Source: Diphasiastrum complanatum
Taxonomy: Eukaryota; Streptophyta; Lycopodiopsida; Lycopodiales; Lycopodiaceae
Direction of reading: 5' to 3'
Assembly (NCBI GenBank): GCA_029204225.1
Contig: CM055096.1
Location: 30,452,557 to 30,516,556, forward strand
DNA length: 64,000 bases
The translations under genes and the position numbers were made by a program. The notes beneath the pieces are model-generated. The model saw only the letters and a list, made by a program, of their open reading frames with translations, was not told where the DNA came from and searched no databases. Shown piece by piece: positions 1-10,540 of the stretch (position 1 is its first letter; every line of letters starts with the position of its first letter).

Positions 1-690
1 CTATCTTTCTCTCTTTGGTTGCTCTTGTCCTAGTTGTAGATTTGCATGTCAGTCTTGACTTTCTTGTTTGCATGCGTGGTCTTGTAGGTCTACACTGGGA
101 CCAAAGAGTAGATCGAGGTCAATGAAGCATAGTCTCAAACTATATTCTCAACTGTTTGCCATCCTAGCGCTCGAGAGATTATGATATGATTGTTTGAAAG
201 ACTAGTTCTTGGACTCGAGAGCTGATAAAAAGAGCAAAAACCAACTAATCCAATTTTGCACTTGGAATATCTATGATGCAATTTGGATAGCCGTGGTTTG
301 ATTAAATGCAAAAGTTTAGTTGGCTCCAGCGAAAGGTATAGTCAAAGTTTTAGAGCTACTGAAGAGACCCATGTAGAACCTGTTTGGACGTATGTTCTTC
401 CTTGTAGTTTTCAATGATAGGGGATTTCCAAGTAACAAAGAGTGCAAATCAGCTGCAATTTAATGGGCAATTCTGTTATGCGAATTATCTGCAATCTGAG
501 GGACCATTGAGATTCTAAAGTATAACACCAGTAGATTTGTTTTCAAGTTGCCACTAGAATGAGAAAACTATCTAAAGGAGTTGAATTTTCCTGTATAAAG
601 TAATCATTTGTTGATTTGTTGTTGTCCATTTATGTTTTTGAATACAAGTTATAGACGCTCGCTTTCAAAAGGATGGGACATAGTTGCAGT
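1..690. other. unassigned AT-rich sequence
   Basis: No reading frame, RNA gene or repeat border could be supported here. The sequence is AT-rich and looks like intergenic or intronic plant DNA. Short open frames near the right end overlap the adjacent inverted-repeat element and have no recognisable domain. Confidence 0.5.
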
Positions 691-1540
691 GAATTGCGAT
701 TCGCTGGGATTGCGTTTCGCGAATCGCAATTCTAACCGCGAATCGTGTAAAAAAAAAAGACTATATTATTTTTTGGGCCTCCTCCTCGCGGCCAGAAACG
801 CGCTAGCCGTGGAGGAGGCAAAGTTTTTTTTTATGAGCTATAGGCGTCCGATCTTCGCATGTGAATAGTCGGCAGGCATCTACTCGGTGATACGAAGGTG
901 GTGTGCATGGTGCTAGGGGGATTTGAGCTTCGTGGAGAGCGAAACGATCAATTTTCGATATTTGGTAAGTGTAGGCTTGATTTTTTGCAAGCGTTGACAT
1001 TGAGCTGTAGGCAACCAAATCGAGCATAGTTTGGCTCTAGACCACCTTTCTTCATGCCCATGGTAATTCCTACGGCGTCAGTTTCAGCCGTTACGGCACA
1101 CCTAGCAAGATTTGAACACCACACTCTAAATGCATGTGTATTGTTGCCATTTTCACAAAATGACTTGCAGGCAACCGATTGAGGTGATGTCTGAGCCTAG
1201 AATGCATTTCCACATGCCTGCGGAGACTCCTGTGACCTCCGTTTCACCCGTCTTCGTCCGTATCACAAATTTCAATTTCCATGCCCTAATTCCATGTTTT
1301 ATAGGGTTTAGGCATGGAGCATCGTGCAAGCATCTGCCAGGGGCGTGGTTTAGGCCTACACTACACTCCTTTACGCCTGCACGGACTCCCTCACGGATAA
1401 CTACACAGTAATAATGCTCTTAATTAGAGCTTTCATCTGATACCCATATTGCCCAAAAATAAATAAAAAATAACAAATAAAAAAACACGATTCTGAACAT
1501 TTCTAGAAAAAATCCGAAACGCGATTTTGGACCGCGATTC
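691..1540. mobile_element. candidate small DNA transposon with degenerate terminal inverted repeats
   Basis: The left end (691-790) and the reverse complement of the right end (about 1445-1540) line up in order: GAATTGCGATTCG against GAATCGCGGTCC, then ATTGCGTTTCG against ATCGCGTTTCG, then GAATCGTGT in both, then an A/T run and TTATTTTTTGGGC against TTATTTTTGGGC. That gives inverted repeats of about 90 bp at roughly 70% identity around some 670 bp without a plausible gene. The left end also holds a perfect 13-bp stem (691-703 with 720-732). No convincing target-site duplication: CAGT occurs next to both ends, but the right flank is truncated gypsy gag and the left flank is not. A MITE-like or Mutator-like non-autonomous element is the best guess. 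Confidence 0.35.
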
Positions 1541-1680
1541 AGTTCGTCGAGTTCTTCGGCGAACTGTTCCTGTTCTTCCACTTCCATGGGTTCCTTCCCT
1601 TTTCTGTAAGCCAAGGCTTCTGTTTCAAGTTCGTCAAAGCCTCTCTCCTGGGGTTGATCAGGTCCCTGAGGAGTGGTCAT
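1541..1680 (-). pseudogene. truncated gypsy gag start
   Basis: About 47 codons of a Ty3/gypsy gag. The start ATG is at 1680 on the minus strand, and the first 40 residues match those of the gag-pro-RT frame starting at 55188 with only small differences. After EELDEL the frame runs into foreign sequence and codes for a hydrophobic tail of no family. It is a fossil without function. Confidence 0.8.
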
Positions 1681-2614
1681 CTTCGGAACTGAAAGAGAGC
1701 TACCTTAACTTCTGAAGGAAAAAAGTCTAAAAGACTAATTTACAACTGTACAAGGGAAAGGAAAGATGACTTAGATGTACAAAGGAGGGACAGAAAACTT
1801 AGCTGTTTCTGTGGACTGTACTTCCAAAGAAAATATCAAGAAAAGCCCTCTCAGCTCTTTTACTGCAAATTTCAGACCTGCTATCCGGAAAAATCAGAAT
1901 TCGAAACTCGAATTTGTAGGATAAAATCTGATTTGAACCTCTGACCACCCTCGCTGATTGAGCTGTGGGTCTGCTGCTCCAAAAGACTCAGGTTTGAAGC
2001 GTAAAATGTGCTCTGGATTTCTGAATTTATAGAGGGAACTGCTCGCTGATCTGACTGAAATTCTATCTGAGGTTTCTGATCTGAAAAACAGGTGTGAAGG
2101 CTCAAAAAAATATTTAAACCTCCAATTTGGGGCTACTAGCTGCCCTCGCTGCCTGACCAGGAATGTTGCTACTTGTTTTTGCTTACTTTGAGACCCAAAA
2201 TCCCTCTCATAATCTGATTTTCTAGCAACACCTTCAGCGCTGGACCTGCACCCAAGATTCTGTCTCAGATCCGCTCCAAATTCCGGAAAATTTCACTCCA
2301 AAATCGAAGTTTTAACCCAATTTGGCAGTGCTGGACCTGCTCCACGTTTTCTATTTAGAATTTGCTCAAAAATCCACAATTGATACATAAAAATCAAGGG
2401 TAAATCCCTGATTTTTCAGCGCTGAGCCTGTACAAGGGATTGTGCCTCAGACAACTGTAAATTCCCAGCAAATTTCAAGGATTTGAAAGCTGTTCCTACA
2501 GCGATTTTCCTCCTCAATTCTTTCATGAGAATCTGAGAAATCTTTCCTGCCTTTTGATAGCTTTCTCTACTACTGCTACTAAACTCCTTAGGATGGAGAT
2601 GGCTCTGGTACCAG

Positions 2615-2971
2615 TGTAATAGATCCTAACACCACAGTAGGGCAAACACTAACTGATCCGCCCAACCTTGCCTACTCCCTGAGATAGAGTAAGCCCCCCC
2701 TAGCCCAGTGTGAGGACTGGTAGCATGCTACTGCCAAGTGTCGGCCACGTGGCACTGACGTGGCCGACTGCATGTCGGGACCCAACTGGGGCCCTATCCT
2801 GCTAACAGGGTCCTTAGGCTGTGTTAGGCCCGCCATGGATATGGATCGTGCTGGGGCACACTACTCACACTGTCTTGCCATGTTGGTCATGTACGCTGGA
2901 CATGACCCTGACTGTGGTATTTGACCTATCTGTGTTCTCTAGGGTTCGGCACTGGTTACGAGCTCGTAACA
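2615..2971 (-). repeat. gypsy-A 5' LTR (second copy)
   Basis: 357 bp, running TGTTACGAGCTCGTAAC at its 5' end (minus strand) to GGATCTATTACA at its 3' end, so it has the TG...CA ends of an LTR. It matches the 358-bp LTR at 50058-50415. A primer site, TGGTACCAGAGCC on the minus strand (about 2601-2613), follows the LTR end; it differs at one base from the TGGTATCAGAGC of the copy at 55977. Confidence 0.85.
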
Positions 2972-3361
2972 GGTTTACTAACAAGTAACAAAGACAAGGT
3001 CCCCCTTTGAGATGGTCCTGCCAACGGACCTTTGCCTGGCCGCGCCCATACAAATCGATCACAGAATTAGCCCACATAGGACACCCCTCCAACTATCCGT
3101 GCTTTCACCATTAAGCAGCACATTGCCTCAGTCACGCCCCACCACTTTTTGGTCGATAGCCCTTATAGCTAAACGATCGGCAGCTATCCCGCACCGGCAG
3201 CTAACCACCCGTGCTTTACACCCAAATTCGAGCAGCATCTCTGTATCGATGGTTAACCCGTACAGTTCGAATATGTCGCCCCGCACCCCACAAGGCACAG
3301 ACCGTGCTTACACCAATCTAATGGCAGCACACTGCCTCATCTGTCCTACGTGCGGACAGCG
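2972..3361 (-). mobile_element. family D internal sequence, fragment
   Basis: Closely matches 6546-6920 of the complete D internal region, including the block near 3010-3300 that repeats at 6590-6900. At 3361 it joins the D LTR directly, lacking the roughly 230 bp and primer site that precede the LTR in the complete copy. It is therefore the 5'-internal part of a second D unit with a small deletion next to its LTR. No coding potential is apparent. Confidence 0.75.
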
Positions 3362-4580
3362 TGTAGCGCAGGCATCCCAAAGGGAGCCGGGAACCACGAC
3401 TTAGCTTCCCAGCCTTCAACTCTTGCCATCCAAACCCACTTGACATACAAGCAGCCAACTCGCCAACAACGATCAGACTTAACCAACTTGAAGTTTCGAA
3501 AACCAACATTGAGATCCAACCTGGCGCCATGCCAGATCGGGGGTCCCGATGTGGGTGACTTCCCTCCAAGCAAGCCGCCCGACATACATCCAAGTTAACC
3601 AACTCGAAGCTTCGTTACAAACGAGTAACATCCATTCCAAGCAAGCGGTCTGACTTACATCAGACTTAACCAACTGAAAGCTTCGTCACGAGCGCTGGAA
3701 GCCAACCTGGCGCCACGCCAGACTGGACAACCATAAACAGGTAACTTCCACGCAAGCAAGCCATCCAACTCAGCCGACAGGTTAGAGCCCGTTCCCCAAG
3801 AGCTTAACCCATTCACGTTCATGCAAGGAACACTCAGAACCACAAACCGCGACAGATATGGAGACAACCAGTTCCTATACCAAATGGTCCCGACAACATA
3901 CCGCTGGCGCCACGGACCGAACAGTCCCGACGGCATATCGCTGGCGTCCTGGGATGCGACCCTCAACTATGTGCCAAGTTAAAAATTTTGAAAGCGGCCT
4001 TACAACTGGCGCTTTTACCGATCACTGAAACCCAGAAGGTAATCAGAGTCAGTTTGAGAAAAATCCCACTTTATTGATAAATCTGAGAAGGTTACATTTC
4101 AAGTGTGTGACCGACCCTAGTCTCCGGGGCGCTAGCATGCCAAGGCGAGAGCCATGACAACATTCTAGCAAGGGAGGCTGAGACTTGGTTGGAGCTCGCC
4201 CTGAGTCGCAACCCGCACTCCCCTATAGTATTGGTGTGATTCGGCACCCCCCCTCATACCAAGCACTCTACCCAAAGCTGGTAAAGCACGTTTTTCTCTC
4301 TCTAGGATTTTCTCTTTCTAGAAAGTCATTTTCTCTCTCCAGATTTTACTGATCCCCAGGCTTCCTTTAATCATGCCTAGATCGTGTGAGGTGATTGCAC
4401 ATCGATCTGAGCTCTCTGGACTCCGCTAGAACCGATCAAAGATTTTCAGCCATAGGAACTTGGCGCCGGCTGGATTCTGGTCACAGTGGCACCGGGAGCA
4501 GCAGGGGCGCTGCTGGCGCCGGGGACATAGCTGGCGCCGATGGCGCCGGAAGTAAAGCTTGTAAAGGTAGCTTTACAACA
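3362..4580 (-). repeat. family D LTR, 1219 bp
   Basis: On the minus strand the LTR begins TGTTGTAAAGCTACC and ends CCTGCGCTACA. The first 110 bases are rich in GGCGCC palindromes. The body contains a CT-rich 'tctctctag' block, a homopolymer C run of 7 at about 4248, the putative polyadenylation-type word AATAAAGT (about 4074), and near the 3' end about three diverged copies of a 55-65-bp unit containing AGTTGGTTAAGT. It serves as the 3' LTR of the unit to its right and, through fusion, as the 5' LTR of the fragment to its left. Other copies lie at 7152-8352, 19049-20109, 29298-29772, 31034-31089 plus 48911-50057, and 59222-60414. Confidence 0.9.
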
Positions 4581-5893
4581 TCCACCCCACCTTTATAAAA
4601 TCTGATGTCCTCATCAGATGTCAGATTAAAGTAAAGGTGTCTCCCAATTAAAATAACTATACATTTAAGCTACTTGGCACAGTACTCAATTTACTGGCCA
4701 CTTTTTATTAACATTGAAGCTGGCACACCACAAGTCGGAGGCTCAGCTCTTTGTACTGAAAAATTACATAACTTGATAATATATCTTTGTCTGGGAAAAG
4801 CGTAGATTTGATATCGCTTTCGTAAAACCCAAAAACCTTATTAACTGGTGACAGAGGCCTTTCTTTGAAATGTTCGCCCCTGTCGCTTCTGACTTTCGAC
4901 TTTGGAACTCCTTTGAGCTCCTGATTTGTCCTTGATGCACTTTGTGTTGAGCTCCCTGAGCTCCGGATTTGTTCAGTTCCGCGAGCCAAAGGATTTATTG
5001 TTTGATTGCCCACTTTATGGTCCACTCCGTGCCTTGTTGCTTCTGCACCTTGATTTCTCTCCTTGTCCCAGCCTGATCTTGATACTTTTCCATCTTGGCT
5101 CTTTAAGGTAGGCAAAGATTGAGTACTCCGCAATGCACCTCTCACTTAGGTTGAAGTAGCTCTTTGAATCAGCCCAAATGTAACCATTGACCTCGTGGAA
5201 AGCCAAAGGGTTGCACGAGTTTGATCCGCATCCGAACTATCTCTTCGCGTTTGTTTGAAGCACCATGTCCGTCGCGCAAAACTTGACTTTCACAATTCCA
5301 TCACTGGTCAGTTGCCTCACAGTCAAAACTAGAAGTGTACATCGAGCTTGGCTTCAAGTAGCTCTCTTTGAATCAGACACATGCACCCAGAGTTTGCACT
5401 AGTCCGATCTCAACGCGAACTGTCCCTTAGCGTTCGTTCGAAATACCAAGTCTCTCATGCCAGACTCAACTTTCACAGTTTCTTCATTGATCAGCTGCCT
5501 TACACGTAACACAAGCCAGCGTACTCATATGTTTCCTCATCATTGCTGGTCCAGAGAAAGCCTGTAACAAACTTTCCTTTCCACAACAAAAACTTGTCAA
5601 CTTATTAGGTCCAAAGTTCGCCAGTCTCCTCGTGTGAGTATGGCTAGGTCACCTTGAATTTGCCCCCATTTTGATCAACTTTCATTCAAAATTTGCCCCA
5701 AGAGAGAGGTGTGTGTGATAGTTCCCCTCCACTTATAAAATCAGCTGATCGGACTTAGAGTAGAGTTCTTCGGACAAAAAGCCTTTCCAACACTTTGCTT
5801 CCCATATGCTAGGATTATGGCTCGATCCAACTTGTTGCCAATCTCTGAAGAGGATCCTAGTCTTTCCCCTTTGAGGAAAAACCCAACTGATAC

Positions 5894-6392
5894 TGGATAT
5901 CACCCATGCTCAGTGAGTTTCAGTTCCAAAGGTGGCTGTCCCAAAATGAAGACCAACTGCTCCATAGAAGATCTCCCCTGAAATTGCCCTTTCCAACTTT
6001 TGACTTCCTGCTTGCGTCTGGTGGGCGTTGTCGCAAATGAAACTAACCCAAGAAACAGGCTAGCCATCCATCCTTTGCAAACATTGAGTCGTTTCGTTGC
6101 CGTTCACGTGCGAGTACTTGAACTGCAAATCCGCCCCACAGATTCTGGATATCACCCATGCTCAGTGAGTTTCAGTTCCGAAGGTGGCCGTCCCAAAATG
6201 AAGACCAACTGCTCCATACAAGATCTCCCCTGAAATTGCCCTTTCCAACTTTTGACTTTCTGCTTGCGTCTGGTGGGCGTTGTCGCAAATGAAACTAACC
6301 CAAGAAACAGGCTAGCCATTCATCCTTTGCAAACATTGAGTCGTTTCGTTGCCGTTCACGTGCGAGTACTTGAACTGCAAATCTGCCCCACA
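5894..6392. repeat. tandem duplication, two units of about 246 bp
   Basis: Two direct copies, each starting with GATATCACCCATGCTCAGTG (at about 5897 and 6143) and running through the segments 'ggtgggcgttgtcgcaaatg' and 'cgttcacgtgcgagtac'. They differ at only a few bases, so the duplication is young. It lies inside the D internal region and makes no longer frame. Confidence 0.9.
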
Positions 6393-7136
6393 GATTCTGT
6401 AGTCCTCTTTGTTTGATGGTATCAGCCTTCAAAAGAAAAGCTTCCTTCTCGAGCCATCAGCTCCTTGTATCACAAGCAATCATGCAAACCAGGCAAAGCA
6501 CGAGTACTAAGACTCACCACGAATACATACAAGTAAGACACTCAGGCAGGTTTACTATTAAGTAACAAAGACAAGGTCCCCCTTTGAGATGGTCCTGCGA
6601 ACGGACCTTTGCCTGGCCGCGCCCATACAAATCGATCACGGAATCAGCCCACATAGGACACCCCTCCAACTATCCGTGCTTTCACCATTAAGCAGCACAT
6701 TGCCTCAGTCACGCCCCACCACTTTTGGGTCGATAGCCCTTATAGCTAAACGATCGGCAGCTATCCCGCACCGGCAGCTAACCACTCGTGCTTTACACTC
6801 GAATTCGAGCAGCATCTCTGTATCAATGGTTAACCTGTACAGTTCGAATATGTCGCCCCGCACCCCACAAGGTACAGACCGTGCTTTCACCTCCCTAGGC
6901 AGCACTTTGCCTCATCCGTCCTACGTGCAGACAGCGCCAGGCCTGAACCGCGAGAACTGACCGTGCTTACACCTCAAGGGCAGCACCTTGACTCATCAAG
7001 TCCCCCGTTCTGCCGACCACCCCGACCGTGGATGCACCCGTGCTTACACTGTGGGCAGCACCTTGCACAACAGTTGTTTTGATGAACCCCAAACCGTGGC
7101 CATTTCCGTGAGATCCGCATAGCTGACCGGCTAGTC

Positions 7137-7149
7137 GGCTCTGGTACCA
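7137..7149 (-). promoter_or_regulatory. primer-binding site of the D element
   Basis: Minus-strand TGGTACCAGAGCC, two bases (TG) after the LTR end ...CTACA. It matches the initiator-Met-tRNA type of plant primer sites except for C in place of the usual T at position 6. The same two-base spacer precedes the primer site of element G at 21339. Confidence 0.8.
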
Positions 7150-7151
7150 CA

Positions 7152-8352
7152 TGTAGCGCAGGCATCCCAAAGGGAGCCGGGAACCACGACTTAGCTTCCC
7201 AGCCTTCAACTCTTGCCATCCAAACCCACTTGACATACAAGCAGCCAACTCGCCAACAACGATCAGACTTAACCAACTTGAAGTTTCGAAAACCAACATT
7301 GAGATCCAACCTGACGCCATGCCAGATCGGGGGTCCCGATGTGGGTGACTTCTCTCCAAGCAAGCCGCCCGACATACATCAAACTTAACCAACTCGAAGC
7401 TTCGTTACAAACGAGTAACATCCATTCCAAGCAAGCGGTCTGACTTACATCAGACTTAACCATCTGAAAGCTTCGTCACGAGCGCTAGAAGCCAACCTGG
7501 CGCCATGCCAGACTGGACAGCCATAAACAGGTAACTTCCACCCAAGCAAGCCATCCAACTCAGCCAACAGGTTAGAGCCCGTTCCCCAAGAGCTTAACCC
7601 ATTCACGTTCATGCAAGGAACACTCATAACCACAAGCCGCGACAGATATGGAGACAACCAGTTCTTGGACCAAATGGTCCCGATAGCATACCGCTGGCGC
7701 CACGGACCGAATGGTCCCGACGACATACCGCTGGCGTCCTGGGATATGATCCTCAGATATGTGCCAACTTAAAATTTTTGAAAGCGGCCTTACAACTGGC
7801 GCTTTTACCGAACACTGAAACCCAGAAGGTAATCATAGTCAATTTGAGGAAAATCCCACTTTATTGATAAATCTGAGAAGGTTACATTTCAAGTGTGTGA
7901 CCGACCCTAGTCTCCGGGGCGCTAGCATGCCAAGGCGAGAGCCATGACAACATTCGCCCTGAGTCGTAACTCGCACTCCCCTATAGTATTGGTGTGATTC
8001 GGCACCCCCCCCCCCCCTCATACCAAGCACTCCACCCAAGCTGGTAAAGCACGTTTTTCTCTCTCTAGGATTTTCTCTTTCTAGAATGTCATTTTCTCTC
8101 TCTAGATTTTATTGATCCCCAGGCTTCCTTTAATCATGCCTAGATCGTGTGAGGTGATTGCACATCGATCTGAGCTCTCTGGACTCCGCTAGAACCGATC
8201 AAAGATTTTCAGCCATAGGAACTTGGCGCCGGCTGGATTCTGGTCACAGTGGCGTTGGGAGTGGCGCCGACGGCGTTGGCGCCGGGAGCAGCAGGGGCGC
8301 TGCTGGCGCCAGTGACGCCGGAAGTAAAGCTTATGAAGATAGCTTTACAACA
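7152..8352 (-). repeat. family D 5' LTR, 1201 bp
   Basis: Same ends and order of blocks as 3362-4580, with a longer C run (13 bases near 7996) and a rearranged GGCGCC zone near 8225-8325. Its outer end at 8352 abuts the hAT transposase pseudogene, so this copy was inserted in, or was joined to, that gene. The 5 bases outside the two LTRs (3357-3361 and 8353-8357) do not match, as expected if the left unit is a recombinant. Confidence 0.9.
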
Positions 8353-9747
8353 GTACCCCTCCATTGTCTGGACTCCATGTGCTGCACACTCACTAGACCT
8401 CCTCCTGCATTCCATCGGGCGCTTGCCTTGGGTTAGTGAGATTCTCACGAGGGCACTTGCGGTTGTGGACTTCGTCACACGCAAGCGCCGCATGACTGCC
8501 CTTTTCCGCACATTCAGCAGGTATGGTATTTATTTTTTGGCTCATTCAAGATGCTTCTTGTTTTTTGCTAATTTCATGTGTGCCTCTCATTCCGTTTGTC
8601 AATGCAGGCTCGACTTGAAGAAGCCCGCTCGCACCCGCTTCGCCTACCAGTTCATCATGCTTGAGCAGGTACACAAGCTCAAGGGTGATTTGTGGCACAT
8701 GGCTACTTCGGCAGAGTTCACTGCCATGGACCTGTCCACGACCCCAGAGGGCTTGGCCTTCCACGACATCCTCTTCATGGAGCCTTTCTGGGTGGATGTG
8801 CAGCAGCTGATGGACGTCATGCTCCCCATCTACTCTGTTTTGAGGCTCGTTGATCGCAAGGGGTTCACGATGGGCCTCATTTACGAGTTCATGGACCGCA
8901 TAGGCGAGTCTCTCCAGCGTTCCGAGCTGGACCCTGCCAGGTATAACTTTTTTCCGTCTCACCTTCCTTCCATTTCGCACTCTGTTTCGTCTTGCTGCCG
9001 CAACACGATGGTATGTAACTGTTGCCTCCACGTGGTTTGGTCCACAGGTCGGAGCCTATCAGGCGCTTGTGGCAGCGACGATGGGATAAGTTTCACCGGC
9101 CCATTCACAGTGTGGCCCACATACTGCATCCGCTGTGTCAGAACGAGAGGGATTACGACGATGCAGAGCTGCGTGTGGACTGGTTCGCATACATCCGCCT
9201 CCTCAGCAGCGACTCTGGTATCTGCAGCAGGTTCGAGGTGCAGAGGCTTAGTTACAGGTAAACTCTTGCTCTATCGTACGTTGTCGTTCGTTCAATTTCC
9301 CTGCGCGGGCTCAAGATGTACTCACGCACATCACTGATCAACTGCAGGCACTCTCTGGGGCTGTTCGGCGAGGACCTTGCACGTGTCCGAGAGAACAGGC
9401 TCTTGCCTGTATCATGGTGGGAGAGCTACGGTGTTGGACAACCAGACCTGAGGACGCTCGCGCTCCGAGTCCTTTCACAGGTATGTTGTCTAATCTCATT
9501 CATCCAACTAGTTTTTGCATTTTCTCTACAAGGTCGGTACTCACTCGAGTGGTTGCCAATCAATGCAGGATTGTTCTGCTTGCGTGTGCGAGCGGAACTG
9601 GTCAGCGTCAGCCTTGTTCACACGAACAGGGGGAACCGTCTGACGACGGAGCGATACAATGACTTGGTAACCTGCAACACCAACACCAGGGTGGTTCGAC
9701 GTATCACGGAGAGCATGGGGGCAGGAGGCACAAGCCCTACTCTTGCA
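8353..9747 (+). pseudogene. hAT-superfamily transposase, C-terminal part with introns (broken)
   Basis: Five exon-like blocks with GT/AG borders: 8353-8520, 8608-8940, 9048-9257, 9348-9480 and 9569-9747. The first encodes IVWTPCAAHSLDLLL and FVTRKRRMTALFRTFS, typical of the RNase-H-like core of plant hAT transposases. Block 4 has PVSWWESYGV and LRTLALRVLSQ. Block 5 has DCSACVCERNWSA and, in another frame, HTNRGNRLTTERYNDLV, which together are the hAT C-terminal dimerisation region. That frame change in the last exon and the loss of everything 5' of 8353, where a D LTR begins, make it a pseudogene. Normally such a protein binds the transposon ends and cuts and pastes them in the nucleus. Confidence 0.8.
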
Positions 9748-9810
9748 GGTATATGTCTATGCTCTATCATTTGCTTTCCTATTAGTTTAAGACATTCAGT
9801 ATTAATGGTC

Positions 9811-10505
9811 CAGGAATACAGTCCACTCGGGTATGAACCCAAGGGACCGAGCTTGGCTCGATTCAGGTATTGTCCGGTCAAAATGGCCGTTCGACGGGAC
9901 AGAAACGCAATTAGGTCAGTCGAAATGGACTAGTTTTGCAGCTCTCCGTCCGACGGTCCCGTTTCTCCAAACGGGATCCGTTTCAGGTGTCGTCCGTTTC
10001 GGCCAGCGGACAACCTCGATAGGAACCTGTGGGAGCAGATGGGACGAGGACCGGACGGACGACAGGCCGAGTACGTCCTTTTGAAGTTCGACGTCAAACA
10101 GCGCTTCAGGGACACTTGTCGGGACGGGACCTGAAAACAATTGGAATCGACAAAATGGCCCAGGAATATAGTCCATGGATTCGTGATCCCGATACGAACT
10201 CAAACGACCGTGTCATTCGGTCAAAATGGCCCTTCGACAGGATTGAAACGCAATTAGGTCAAGCGAAATGGACTAGTTTTGCAGCTTTTCGTCCGACAGT
10301 CCCATTTCTCCAAACGGGATCCGTTTCAGGTGTCGTCCGTTTCGGCCAGCGGACAACCTCGATAGGAACCTGTGGGAGCAGACGGGACGAGGACCGGACG
10401 GACGGCAGGCCCAATACGTCCTTCCGAAGTTCAACGTCAGACATGGCTTCAGGGACACTTTGCCGGGATGGGACCTGAAAGCATTTGGAATTGACAAAAC
10501 ATTTC
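9811..10505. repeat. tandem duplication, two units of 350 bp
   Basis: Two direct copies start at 9811 and 10161 with CAGGAATA(C/T)AGTCCA. Both contain the self-complementary stretch CCCGTTTCTCCAAACGGG and CG-rich words such as GACGAGGACCGGACGGAC. The composition is clearly more GC-rich than the surroundings. No protein is supported; frames found on both strands are by-products of the repeat. Confidence 0.85.
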
Positions 10506-10540
10506 GACAGCGTATTGTAGCGTGTTGAAGTAGTGCCATA

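Larger units (their letters stand above)
1541..2971 (-). mobile_element. 5' end of a second gypsy-A element (LTR, leader, start of gag), truncated
   Basis: Read on the minus strand this contains a 5' LTR (2615-2971), a primer site, a leader (1681-2603) and the first 47 or so codons of gag (1541-1680). The gag start is the same as in the nearly complete gypsy-A element at 50058-56117: it begins [10 protein letters not shown] and continues through [20 protein letters not shown]. Homology stops abruptly at 1541 within the codons for EELDEL. The leader matches 55189-55976. The element sits in D-family internal sequence, which resumes at 2972. Nothing of the protease or pol remains. Confidence 0.85.
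4581..7151 (-). mobile_element. family D internal region, non-coding
   Basis: 2.57 kb between two D LTRs. The polypurine tract is the reverse complement of TCCACCCCACCTTT, next to the LTR at 4581, and the primer site is at 7137-7149. The longest minus-strand frame (4708-5145, 145 codons) has no gag, protease or pol motif. A D-family internal region lacking all enzymes fits a non-autonomous large LTR derivative. Parts of it (6555-7150) match the leader of gypsy element G (21339-21868), which suggests that D derives from or parasitises the G lineage. Confidence 0.75.

Noticed and set aside
3012..3600. Plus- and minus-strand frames of 60-140 codons in D LTRs and internal regions (same peptides at 6589-7460, 19007-19280, 48836-49513, 59840-60508)
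   Set aside because: The same frames recur because the DNA is repeated. They are open on both strands, differ by frameshifts among copies and have no protein motif.
8249..9337. A 362-codon plus-strand frame starting in the D LTR and running into the hAT gene
   Set aside because: It starts in LTR sequence and reads through introns with clear GT/AG borders; only the exon parts resemble hAT transposase.
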